Positions 1 through 11,301 of a stretch of DNA of 64,000 nucleotides are shown one piece after another. Location of the stretch: positions 930,001 to 994,000 of the forward strand of contig OX596342.1 of assembly GCA_951394405.1 (NCBI GenBank). The letters are read 5' to 3'. How positions within the stretch are numbered: position 1 is the first letter of the stretch; every line of letters begins with the position of its first letter. Made by a program: the position numbers and the translations under genes. The notes below the pieces were generated by a model that saw nothing but the letters and a program-made list of their open reading frames with translations, was not told where the DNA came from and did not search any database. The DNA comes from Coprinellus micaceus. Its lineage: Eukaryota; Basidiomycota; Agaricomycetes; Agaricales; Psathyrellaceae.

Positions 1-1326
1 GAAGCGCCATTCCGAGTATCGGGTCAGGGTCTCGCCGCGTTCGCCAAGACAGGTAGCTAACAAGCGAAATTCAGGTTTGGAACCTGGAGGCTAGGGAATG
101 GCGATAAGCCAACCGACGAGGTGGAGCAGGCCCTCTCGCTCGGGTTCAGTCACATTGGTGCGTGTCGTCTCTCGCCGCTTCAGGGAACATGTTGCCTAAC
201 TGGCGGAGGTAGACACCGCCCAAGCCTACCAGAACGAAGCTGAGGCCGGCAAGGCAATCCGCGAAAGTGGGCTGGCGAGAGAGGATGTGTACATTACGAC
301 GAAATACTCGGGGCTGAACAAGAAGGATATAGAGGATTCCATCAGGGATAGCCTGAAGAATGTGCGTTGCCCCCCAATCCACACGACGGCGTAGACCTGA
401 CAGTTTATCTAGCTGGGAGTAGGGTATGTGGATCTGTATCTCATTCACCACCCGCGACTCGCCTTGCCAGATATTCGAACTGCTTGGGAGCAGTTCGAGG
501 GCCTCCAGGGCGCTGGCCTGTCCAAGTACGTCACAGGTATTTCTACTGATATCACTCAACTCACCGCCTGCATAGGAGCATAGGGGTCAGTAACTTTGGC
601 GTCGATGAGCTCAAGACGTTGCTCGCAACCGCCAAGGTCAAACCCGCTGTGAACCAGGTGAGCGCTTTATGGCCGACCCCGAGTGTCAACATGTCAAACT
701 CACCCTGTTTGTGGTGCTCAGATCATGCTGCACCCTTACGTCTACGCGAGACAGAAGCCTATCCTAGAATTTGCCAAGAAGCACGGAATCGTAATCGAGG
801 CATACAGCACCCTCATGTGCGTCTATCACTAACGCTTGCAACGGGAACTGAAGCTAACATACGAGCAGCCCCCTCACTGTGCTCCCTGGAGGACCTGTAG
901 ACAAGCCCGTGAAGAAGATCGCTGAAGCCAAAGGGGTGGCCGCGGAGCAGATTCTATTGGCTTGGGCGAAGGCGAAGGGAGTTGTCGTCGTAACGTGTGT
1001 TTGTTTCGTCTATTGCCAGTGCGAATGTCAATGCTCAGTGATGCTCAATAGGATGAGCTCAAAGAAGGGCAGACTAGAGAGGTACCTTGGGGCGGGGGAC
1101 ATTGGTTAGTGCCAACCTATCTCCTCCTGTGTGCCTGAAAATACGACTAAATCTCCACACAGAACTTTCGGAAGAGGACATCGAGGTTATAGACGAAGCT
1201 GGTGCCCGCGGTGCACTGCACTTCCAGCTCATGGACATTGGGAAGCGGCTGGCATGGGCGGCTGCGTTGGGGGCTACGGCCTTTGGGTTTTCGCTTATCT
1301 CTGGGTTGAACATATTTAGAATTTGA
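1..1326 (+). CDS. Aldo/keto reductase, 5'-truncated by window edge
   Basis: NADPH-dependent carbonyl reductase of the aldo/keto reductase superfamily (family assignment from motifs). The spliced frame gives IPSIGFGTWRLGN at the N-terminal barrel strand. It also gives the tetrad regions: SHIDTAQAYQNE (Asp and Tyr), VYITTKY (Lys) and LYLIHHP (His), then IGVSNFG and VVVVTMSSKK for cofactor binding. Exons: 1-22, 75-157, 213-361, 413-525, 576-657, 722-815, 869-994, 1052-1104 and 1163-1326. All introns are about 50-65 nt with GT..AG ends. The start codon lies left of the window. Odd: the last exon continues past the usual end of the fold into a run of about 20 mostly hydrophobic residues (LAWAAALGATAFGFSLISGL) close to the stop, resembling a tail anchor. 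The next two genes (opposite strand) are FAD oxidases, so a shared redox pathway is possible but unproven. The substrate cannot be read from the sequence. Confidence 0.9.
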
Positions 1327-1502
1327 GACTGATGGGGGGAAGGATGGTCGGTTCTTGGGGTTGGGTGAGGACACTGTACATCGGGCGTCTGGATGAATAG
1401 AGATACTATGGACGATTCGCAGTATGCATGTAGTCAGGAAGAACAAGCGAAAAACTAAAGCTAAAGGGTCGTGTAAAAACGGACAGAAGGCTCTTGCATG
1501 GT

Positions 1503-3450
1503 TCAAGAGGATCGGCAGACAAGCTCTGCGTCCCAATCGTCAGAGCCCACACCACGGGGAACTATGAATAGGCCAGACGGGTCCACGTCGTTCTTGATCC
1601 TCTTAAGCCTCGGGTAATGGGAGCCCCAGAATGCTTTCTTGAAGTCGACTTCGTGAAGTGAGGCCTATGGATATGTTTCAGTCAGCGAAGTTTGGCTTTG
1701 GGCTGCAAAGTACTCCTACCTCGTTCAAGTATGCCGCGGAGTCCGTCGTGATGGAGTCCAGAATAATGGTACCGTCTTTCAAGCGTTGCTGGGCGGCGTG
1801 GATGGTTTCAGCAGAAGCGCCCTCCTCCCAGTTCTCGCTGATGTAGACTTCTGCGAGTGCGTTCCTCCAGCCGGGGTGGACGCCTGTGGAATCTTTGTCT
1901 TGTCGGAGGACGGCCCCGCCAGCGATGTAGCTATGCCAGAGGGTAAGTACCGTCCTTATGAAAGAGGGCGCTCGAGATGAACGCGACTTACTTGATGGCG
2001 ACAAAGGGGAACGACAGTAGAGTTTTCGCTGTCTCCTCTGCCTTGTTTAGGGCGGCGTCCCTGGACAACAACCTTGACGATATTTCAACGATGTTCCCAA
2101 CCTGGGAGTCTTGCGTGTTCGGGATTCCGTCAAAGCTCGCGAGGGCGTAGAACGAGTCGAACGGCACTAGCTCCGTAATTGTACCCTCCTGCCCAACTTC
2201 CTTCAGCAAGTCGAACAACGGGGAGATGGTGGCATTAGTGTCAGGCAGAGACACATTGGTCGCGAAGTACGCAAAGAAGAGGGTGTAGTTGCTAACGAAG
2301 GAGTACCCGCCCCATTCGTTGTCGGAGAGGGTGGGGTGGAGGTGAATGAACTCAGTCACTGCGCGTTGCGCTGCGTCCGGGGAGGTGAAGTTGACGAAGC
2401 CCAACGCAAGGGTGAGCGGGACGACGGGGTGGGTGCGGTAGGTGACCGATGTGACGATGCCGTAGGTACCACCACCGCCCCCTCGAAGTGCCCAGAAGAG
2501 GTCTTTGTTCTTGTGGGAGTTAGCGACAACGTGGGACCCATCGGCTTTAACGACGGTGAATTGGAGAGCGTTGTCTACGCCTGTAGATCGAAGGTGTGTC
2601 AGGATTGAACTGAAAGATGCATTAGGGAGGGCAGCTTACCGAGGCCAAACTTGCCGGAGAAGGCGCTGTGTCCACCCCCTTGAACCCAGCCACCAGCAGC
2701 GCCGACACTAGCGTCCTGTGAGATGCCTCCAACGACGAACTTGTTCTCAGCCGCGGCCGCGGCGTACACTTCTCTCCACTGGACTCCAGCCGCGATTGTC
2801 ATAGCTGAAGTAACAACCTTAATCAACTGTACGCGTCTACGATAAGGCCCTTACCTACCTTCGTAAGTCTCCGAGCTCGGGGCGCCATCAGGCTGGAAGG
2901 CATCGTGGAACGCGATGTTCTTCATCCAGTGAGTCCAAATCATGAACGCCCCTTTCCCGGCGCTCCGGCCAAGGTAATCATGGCCAGTATTGTGGATCAC
3001 CACCTTCAAGTTGTGCTTCTTCGCGAACCGCACCGCGGCCTGGACATCCTCTGCGCTTCGCGCATCCACACCCACAGGCGGAATGGAGCCTTGCTCGCAG
3101 GCGACCCCGAGCGTGGTGTTCAGGTAACAAGCAGACACTGTATCGTTCGGGAAGATGTACGCCTCAAAATTGATGTTCTGCATTGCCCCAGGAATATTCG
3201 TGCGCCAGGTAGCGTTGTGGGTGTGGGCTTGGACGTCAGCGCACGCGGCCTCCGACTCAGGGTCGGAGGAGTAGCATGGTAGCGCCGGGGGAGTGGGACT
3301 GAGGAGCGGTTGGGAGAGGTTGGAAGCGAGTTCCGTGAACGATTCGGAGGAGGGCCAGCAGGATTGCCCATAGAGGCATTTGCATGTTTTGGCCTCGGTG
3401 AGGAGCACTTCGCGGGCGCTCAGAAGGGAGAGGAGGAAGAGAAACTTCAT
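1503..3450 (-). CDS. Secreted BBE-type FAD-linked oxidase, copy 1
   Basis: Flavin oxidase of the FAD_binding_4 plus BBE (berberine-bridge-like) family. The protein begins with a hydrophobic signal peptide (MKFLFLLSLLS) followed by the CKCLYGQSCWP Cys motif seen at the start of secreted fungal members. HNTGHDYLGRSAG carries the His that family members use for 8-alpha FAD attachment. GGGGGTYGIVTSVTY closes the FAD domain, and the C-terminal BBE segment reads SHYPRLKRIKNDVDP ... GLFIVPRGVGS ... CRSS before the stop at 1503-1505. Several N-x-S/T sites fit secretion. The Cys that makes the second flavin bond in bicovalent members is absent (GGISQDASVGAAGG at that position), so single attachment is inferred. 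At least four introns; the first joins GAA-G to CT-ATG so that YEAMTIAAGVQW reads through. It is a same-strand tandem paralog of the gene at 3930-5890. Substrate unknown. Confidence 0.9.
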
Positions 3451-3929
3451 TCCGAGTTTCGTTATTCCATTGAAACGTTTGGTAAATGGTTAAATACTAC
3501 TCCAGGGACTGGTTAGGATCTACCGTTGTGGAGCAAGGTGGGACTCACACCTATTACATCTCGGTTGACCAGGGAGGGATGCCTATCATCACAGTGGCGT
3601 CCATACAAAAAGCCTCAAGGACGCTGCGCGCTGTGAAGTGCAGTGAGTTCATCTACTACTACCCGCAGCAATGAAATGACGAGGGCTCCTAGATTTTTCG
3701 GTTCCCATCGAAGGGCCAGGCTACGACCCCTGTTCGAGCATGCGCCAGTTCAGCGAGTCTGTGTGCGGTCAACGTACAGGACCAAGGAATTATTTGCTAC
3801 GGAGGAGAGGGAGATCCTTTCATCGAGTAAGTATTTCCATGGATGTAGTGCCAAGAGAACCTTGTTCGGGTCCTGTAGTGACAAATATCCATGAAGCGCC
3901 CCTGGAAGCACGGTATCTGCCTGGGCGCT
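3451..3929. other. Intergenic spacer between the tandem oxidases
   Basis: 479 bases holding the promoter side of oxidase copy 1 and the 3' side of copy 2, both on the minus strand. I see no convincing ORF, RNA gene or TATA box here. Confidence 0.6.
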
Positions 3930-5890
3930 CTACTTTCTACAGTTAAGTTCCGTATCCCACTCCTCCGATCCAACGCCCCGGGCTACGATGAACAGGGATG
4001 TGGGGTCATATTGATTCTTAATCTCCTTCAACTTCGGATAGTTGGGGCCCCAGAACGACTTTCGGAAGTCCACCTCATATAGAGAGGCCTAGCAGCGATC
4101 ATGCATGTCATCATACCATCCCGAAGGCCAAAAAGGCTAAATAATGAACGCACCTCGTTGTAATATGCAGCAGAATCTGTAGTAATGGTGTCCAAGACCT
4201 TTGTACTCTCCTTGAGACGTTCTTGGGCGGCACGGACTGTTTCGACTGGCGTGTTTTCTGGGTCTACAGGTTCGGATATGGCGACTTCCGCGATGGCCTG
4301 GCGCCAGGCAGGGTGGAACGCCGTGGAAGCAGGGTCGATTCGGGATGCTGCTCCACCAGCAACAGAGCTAGGGGCAAACCCTTCAGTCAGACGACTACTA
4401 GGAGACACGGCTTTTAGATACGCACTTGAACGCCACACCTCGGGGCAATGAGAGCAGCGTCTTCGCTACTTCCTCAGGGCGCTTTAGTGCTGTATCCCTA
4501 GCGAGCAAGCGAGAGGATATTTCGATTCCGATCCCCACTTGTGACGATGCCTGCCCAAATGTGAAGTTGTACCAGTCGAAGAAGCTGTCGAACGGAGCCG
4601 TGGCATTGAGGAGCTGTCCAGCCGTAACGTTTGCCAGGAAATCGGTGAAAGGAAGGACGGTTTCTTGAACCTCTGCTAGAGACGCGTTCGGCGCGACCCA
4701 GAACGTCGACAGCCCCGAGCTGGGAGCGAAGCTTGCGTAGCCACCCCATCCCTTATCGGACAGCGTCGGGTGAATGCGGACAAACTCCGTTACGATTCGT
4801 TGGGCGAGTGCGGGGCTCGTGAAGTTGGCGATGATGAAGAGACCGCTGATTGATGCCTTTGGATGAATCTTGTATGTTACAGAAGTCACCACTCCGAACG
4901 TGCCCCCGCCTCCTCCCCTCAAAGCCCAGAACAGGCGAGCGTTGCTATGGGAGTTGACAGTGAGGAATTTGCCGTTGGCCGTGACCACCTTGAACTCGAG
5001 TACGTTGTCAACTCCTAAAGGAGGGCTACGTGAGACGGAAACCGTAAGGGTATGTCGAATGCTTCCTCACCGAAGCCAAAGGTGGGAGTCAGGGCGCTGT
5101 GTCCACCCCCAAGGATCCACCCTCCCGCAGCTCCAACAGTTCCGTTTGTAGAGATCCCACCTACGATAGTCTTTCCTCGAGCATGGACCGCAGTGTATGC
5201 CTCGGTCCATTGCACTCCTGCCCCCAGTGTAACGGCTAGAGATGCTGTTAGCCAATGGCACATAGATGCCAGGCAGATTTAGCACGAACCTTCCACACCA
5301 GCTTTTCCAGGCTGGTTGAGGGGAACGAATGAATCGTGGAACGTGATATCTTTGAGGTGGTGGGTCCATATCATGAAGCTGCCTCGACCAGCACTTCGCC
5401 CAAGGAAGTCATGCCCAGTGTTATGGATAACAAGCTTCAGGTTGTAACGTTTGGCAAAGCGAAGTGCCTCTTGGACATCCTTTGGAGAACGTGCGTCGAC
5501 TCCAATGGGGGGAACAGAGCCCTGTTCACACGTCTGTCCCGTAGTGGGATCGAGGGGGCATTTAGATATGGTGTTGTTCGGGAAGATAAAGGCATTGAAG
5601 TTGTTATGTTGCATAACCCCAGGGATGTCCGAGCGCCAGAGACCTTCGCGGAAGTGGACCTTGATGTCTTGGCACGCATCGGACGCGTTTCCGTCACGAT
5701 AACAAAGGAAGGGGATGGGTTCAGGGTGCAAAAGAGGTTGTGAGAGTTGGGACTGGAGAGCATCGAAGGCTTGCTGAGTTGGCCAGCACGCCTGCTCATA
5801 CAGGCACTTGCAACGCGCAGGGGGACCTCCGGCAGCAAGCAAGGCTGCCGAGAGTAAAGCGAAGACGTGCAGGAGCGAGAAGGGCCTCAT
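3930..5890 (-). CDS. Secreted BBE-type FAD-linked oxidase, copy 2
   Basis: Paralog of the neighbouring oxidase with the same architecture. Signal peptide MRPFSLLHVFALLSAALLAAG; CKCLYEQACWP; the FAD-attachment motif HNTGHDFLGRSAGRGSF; GGGGGTFGVVTSVTYKIHP; and the BBE C-terminus GPNYPKLKEIKNQYDP ... LFIVARGVGSEEWDTELNCRK before the stop at 3930-3932. Intron positions match copy 1; for example VEASLAVTLGAGVQW is formed across a phase-1 intron at about 5224-5270. As in copy 1, the second-flavin-bond Cys is missing (GGISTNGTVGAAGG). N-glycosylation sites are frequent, consistent with extracellular location. A TATA-like element lies 35 nt upstream of the start (separate entry). The close spacing and conserved splice sites indicate local duplication. 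Confidence 0.9.
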
Positions 5891-6829
5891 GGTCGCTGAA
5901 TGGAAGCGTTCCTGACTCCCCTCCTTTTATATGGTGGAGTCGGGAGCGCTGAAGGTCGACCTGGACGCAAAACCTGCTGTCATGATCCTTGTCCGATGTG
6001 GTGAGGTGTGTACTTGGGCGAGGTGCATGGCGAGTTCGTGCGAGATGTATATCCGCAGTATTTCTGGGCATCTGGAGTAAAATGAGGGATTTACAACGAT
6101 GAGAGGCCCGGGCTGGGTAGCAGATAAACATCATTTAACACCTTCTTTCCCCCGACCAGGTTGGAACGTGGACAACCTCATCCGAAAGGCCGCCGGCTAT
6201 CTGGTATACATCTCGGGACATTCGAAACTCCTCATGTTTACAGACCTCGCAGAGAGAAGAAGAGGAGGGAAGGGAAGGGAGGCAATAGCAGCCGCGGTTG
6301 TTCAAAATCTTGAACTCCAATTTCAAAGTCCGACCTTTCCGGCTTGGCCAGGCCTTCGTATGATCCTGTGGGCGCTTAACGGCGACAGCAGCTGCCTATG
6401 GGCGCCATCACCAAGGCGCAAACCCACAGCCTGTAGCTTGGTGTCAGGATGCATTCTCAAAGGTCGAGTGGTTGCCACTCCTTGAACCACTGCACCCTTG
6501 GCAGGGTCCAGCGCCCCATAGCCGGGAATCTCGGGTTCACAGCTCCCCGTTTCAAAAGGCCCTTCACCGCTATTCATCCTGCCTCAGCCTTCATCGCCTT
6601 TATTTCATGCCTGTGGTATATGATTTACATCCGTTGCATCTTCATTTGTGACTTCGCTGAGTTGGCACAGAAACCGTCAAGCCCATGATGGACCCCCGCC
6701 CACTCGGCCAGGTGTATGGGATTGCCGATGTTTCATCCTAAGATACATATACGATACGGTCAGCGAGGCCATCACCCATAGCTCTCGCCATTCGACACCC
6801 CTTCCCCCCTCTTGCACCCGCGCAAACAT
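5891..6829. other. Divergent intergenic region
   Basis: 939 bases between two divergently transcribed genes (oxidase copy 2 and the AIG1-like gene), so it should hold both promoters. Overlapping ORFs at 6099-6485 (+) and 6323-6577 (-) have no recognisable motif and are not called. One GGCGCTTA motif lies at 6371. Confidence 0.5.
5923..5934 (-). promoter_or_regulatory. TATA box candidate of oxidase copy 2
   Basis: Minus-strand CCATATAAAAGG sits about 35 nt upstream of the ATG at 5890. It implies a short 5' UTR. Copy 1 shows no equivalent, so the two copies may be regulated differently. Confidence 0.5.
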
Positions 6830-7798
6830 ATGCCTGGCCACGTCTCCTCGTCCTCCCCAGCATTCGACCCCGATTTCAAACTCGTGACATCCTACCTCTT
6901 CAAACCGCGCACTCTTGCCTACATCCGACTTTTCTTTGCCATTCTCATTACTGGCATCCTCATTTTTTGCATTGCATTCCAAGCGGCCGTCCTCAAGAAT
7001 GCTCAGAAATTCTTCTCGTTCTTCACGAACCTCTCCTATTTTGGGCTATGCGGGTACTTTTGGGTGTCGGGCTTGTACACCTGGGTTTATTCGAGGTCAA
7101 AGCACCAACGAGGAAGGGGCCAGTATCCGCTGCAGAAATGGTCAAAAGTTCTGCAGCACCTCCATCTACTGCTTTACGCGACCGTTGTGACGTTTCGTAA
7201 GTTGCCTACGATCCCATTTGAAAGTATCTCTGATAGAAATGATGCCCCGTAGCCTTCATCGTTACGATAGTCTACTGGGTCCTCATCTCTCCTAATGACG
7301 AGCCATTCAAGGACTTCTTCGAAGGTAATTACCCCCCTTCATTCAGTACAACCTGTAGCTAACGAACATCCGTTTAGCATTTTCCAACATCACCAAACAC
7401 ATTATGAACAGTGCCTTTGCGCTGTTCGAGCTTTTGCTCACAAACGCCGGCCCTCACCCCTGGATCCACCTATTATGGACGGTCCTTATTATGGGCGCCT
7501 ATGTCGGGACTGCTTACATCACCTTCGCCACCCAGGGCTTCTATCGTACGTCCCGTTCCCAACGCTTCCTTTCCCTTTGTAGAGGGTGACGAACCTCGAT
7601 GTAGCCTACAGCTTCCTCGACCCAAAGAATGGGATTAAAACCCTACTTCTATCGCTCGGAGGGATCACACTCGCACAAATCGTGTTTTTCGTCCTCACCT
7701 GGGGTCTTATCAAGCTCAGGTCTCGATTGACTCGGCAAAGGCAGAAGGACGTGGATCCCGAGCTCAGGGAGGGCATTCTTTACAGAGGAGAGGCGTAA
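6830..7798 (+). CDS. FAR-17a/AIG1-like multipass membrane protein
   Basis: Spliced protein of 266 aa from four exons (6830-7196, 7253-7324, 7378-7545, 7605-7798). It has about six hydrophobic segments. It contains KFFSFFTNLSYFG early and NITKHIMNSAFALFELLL in the middle. Their Thr and His are placed as in the AIG1/ADTRP family of membrane hydrolases of fatty-acid esters of hydroxy fatty acids; that role is known for the animal members and only inferred here. The C-terminus is cytosolic-looking and basic (KLRSRLTRQRQKDVDPE). I chose the ATG at 6830 because the upstream in-frame start would be a non-ATG codon. An alternative is a generic fungal membrane protein of unknown function. Confidence 0.7.
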
Positions 7799-8076
7799 CG
7801 TTGGGAGGGGCTGTCATCAAGTGTCCCTCAACCTGTGATTCTTGTGTGGTTCGTAATCATAGCATATACAATGTATAATCCAAGGAACCTACTTCCTGTA
7901 ATCCAATAACCAGCACAGTTCGAGGTTTACGGGGTTGTCTACAGATGTGGAAACACAACTGACCGCCTCTTTACCAGCTTGTACCGCGCGTGGAGCTTAC
8001 CGGGGTCTCGTCCTCGACAGGTTGGTAAATCTAGGAAAGATAGAAACAGGCGCGGAGCGTGCGCGAAGTCTACATG
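7799..8076. other. Spacer between convergent genes
   Basis: 278 bases at the tail-to-tail junction of the AIG1-like and short F-box genes. The C-terminal half that the short F-box copy lacks is not found here. Confidence 0.5.
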
Positions 8077-9306
8077 TCACACTGCAATGTTTGAACGCGG
8101 CTGGGAGTGAAGGTGAATGGGATGGAAAAAACAAGGGAAACGACGCACGCTTTCACTCCGTCTCCCGTCAATATTTCTGTGAAGTCCTGCGAGGTAATCT
8201 ATGCGCCCTACCCACAGGCAGTAGACTGGCATCAGCTTCGGTAGACGTCAGCAACAGTAACAGGTCTTGGCGTAGGTTTCCTGCGTACACGGGCTCGACT
8301 CCGGATGGCATTGCCCGCGTTCAGCTTCCACCGATTCAACTGATCACCTCGAAGGTCGCGCATGCGCTTGATAACGCGCTCGACGTCTTCATCCCAGAAG
8401 AATCTCCATTCCAGTCCATGAAAGTCTCCGGACGTCGGTACGCACGCTGTGCAGGCAAATCAGAACGTAAGCTCTTATAGCAAGTCGACTGAGGCCCACT
8501 GTTGAGGAATGTGTGCGGCGTGTAATGCAGAACACCCTCATCTTCCCCAGTATGTATAGATTTGAACTTGAACGCGTCCATTAGGCTTCGAGCTACCGTT
8601 AGGGCCTGAGCGAGAAGGAATAATTTCGTGCTCACGCACTGCTTTCTCCGACACCTATCGCAGATTCTCCTGAGCAGCATCCAGTCCACCTCCAAGGCGT
8701 CCTCCTTACCACAGCACTAGGAAAGTTCGAACTTCCTTGAGCCATCGAACTACCCACTGCGAAAACTGGGACTCGCCTCACACACGGTTTCAGACAATAA
8801 GCCAGCCCAACGGCGCTCTGTGAACCCCTCTGGTGGGTCAGGAACGCAATAGAGGCTCCTAGAATTCTCCCAAATCATCCTACTGTCCGGATTTTCCAGC
8901 ATCCTGCACCAAGACGCATCCACCCACGAAAGACGGTACAGCTCTCCGGGTCCGAGACAGCCGAGGATCTTTGGCCAGTGTTAGGGCCTGACGATTGCTA
9001 CCCCAACGGTAGAAAAAGGGTATGCGCGTACTTACCTCCTCCAGGATATCGAAGGGCATCGTAGGTAGGCAACTTAAACACCCTAGTTCCCCTGGCTTTG
9101 CAGACTTCCACTTGGACGATTCCATCCTCATCCCAATTGATTCTGTGACGCATTCCACCGATGAGGTCGCTCAAATAGAAGAGCGCTACTGGCATACCTT
9201 CAACGTATTCACCCTCATAGTAATTATTCCACGAGGGGCTTGGCGAGTCTTTGGGTGGTTTAGGCGCCCAAGCTCCCTCGGTTACTCCGTTGTGGTTTTG
9301 CGACAT
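8077..9306 (-). CDS. Short F-box family member, probably truncated
   Basis: Paralog of the genes at 11302-14148 and 18273-21263 but covering only their N-terminal half. Splicing from the ATG at 9306 gives MSQNHNGVTEGAWAPKPPKD, comparable with NGVAPKP in the intact copy. Next come the F-box start LPTMPFDILEE, ILGCLGPGELYRLSWVDASW, PDPPEGFTERRWAGLLSETV, then VDWMLLRRICDRCRRKQC and WRFFWDEDVERVIKRMRDLRG. A last weakly similar exon ends at a stop at 8077-8079. The long domain and Cys/His tail of the other copies have no counterpart before the neighbouring gene. One intron needs a GC donor (GAG|GCGAGT). F-box proteins are SCF ubiquitin-ligase adaptors; the target is unknown. It may be a decaying copy. 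Confidence 0.55.
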
Positions 9307-9704
9307 AACGATGCGGGAAGCGTGTCGAGTTGGCTTCCCGGAGGTCGAGGAGACCGATTTCAAGGTCAGAGATCGAAAGAGAAAGGCGAGGAATCGTCTC
9401 CATGTCTAGAACGACTGTCCAAGCAGATGACCGTGACATGAGCCCCAACTTGGATCTAATCTTATCTTGAATGGCGCAAAGATCCCATCTCCCATCAAAC
9501 AGGGGTGGCGTTTATCTGCAATCCGAATCCAAATCGTTCTGGGCCAAAACACCTCTTGAACTACGACATCCACCCGAACGCGTCCGAACGCCGAGTAAGT
9601 GCAGAATTCTGGGAGATCTGAGGCATCTGGAGGAGTTTTCCCCTGCCTCGAGGATTGTAGTTGTCGAGAACAGGAGCTGATTTTGGGTTCTCAAGATCCC
9701 CAAG
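9307..9704. promoter_or_regulatory. Bidirectional promoter region, short F-box gene and TPI
   Basis: 398 bases between divergent starts. A CCTCGAGG palindrome at 9646-9653 lies about 52 nt before the triosephosphate isomerase ATG. No TATA box is obvious. A short ORF at 9260-9448 (-) is not supported. Confidence 0.4.
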
Positions 9705-10708
<1,004 letters not shown>

Positions 10709-11301
10709 GGTACTTGGATTCCTGGTCACAAATATCAAACTGAGTCGTTGGCGTGAAGAAAGCCGATCTGACATTGTACAATATAGTGAACAAAAATTCG
10801 CGAAAATGTAACATCTTGAAACTGATCTGTAATCTGACACAGGGATGGTTTGAAGTCTGCGTTGTGAGAGAGGTGAGTCCAAGCGGGTGAAGCGAATGAA
10901 TGTGACTGTAAACGGAAACGGACGAAGATTTTGGTCGATATGTATTTTCTTGCAATCTATCAGCTTCTCTGAGCTCTGGGGCATCGCACCTCACGGATAT
11001 CTACCACCGTCATTCTCCCTCTCGCCGACTCTGACGGGGGAGAAGGACGATTCAAACGAGGCAAACCTCCAGACCTCGAGATCGTGTCCGGCCTGAGATA
11101 AGATAAGATCGACCGTCGTCATACTCCCAGCCCTATCCCTGATGGCCGGCTGGCAGTTGCCCCAGTCTCAGGCACCAACAGCACTTGGGTTGTCCAGTCC
11201 ACTTCCATCCCACTACGGTGACTTTGAAACTGAAACACGCAAATCCTTCCTGTAACGCTCAATCGCCGAAAGAAACGCGTCGATACAAAGATTGGGAAGC
11301 T
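10709..11301. other. Intergenic spacer
   Basis: 593 bases between the isomerase stop and the next gene start, both on the plus strand. No supported gene or repeat was seen. Confidence 0.5.
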
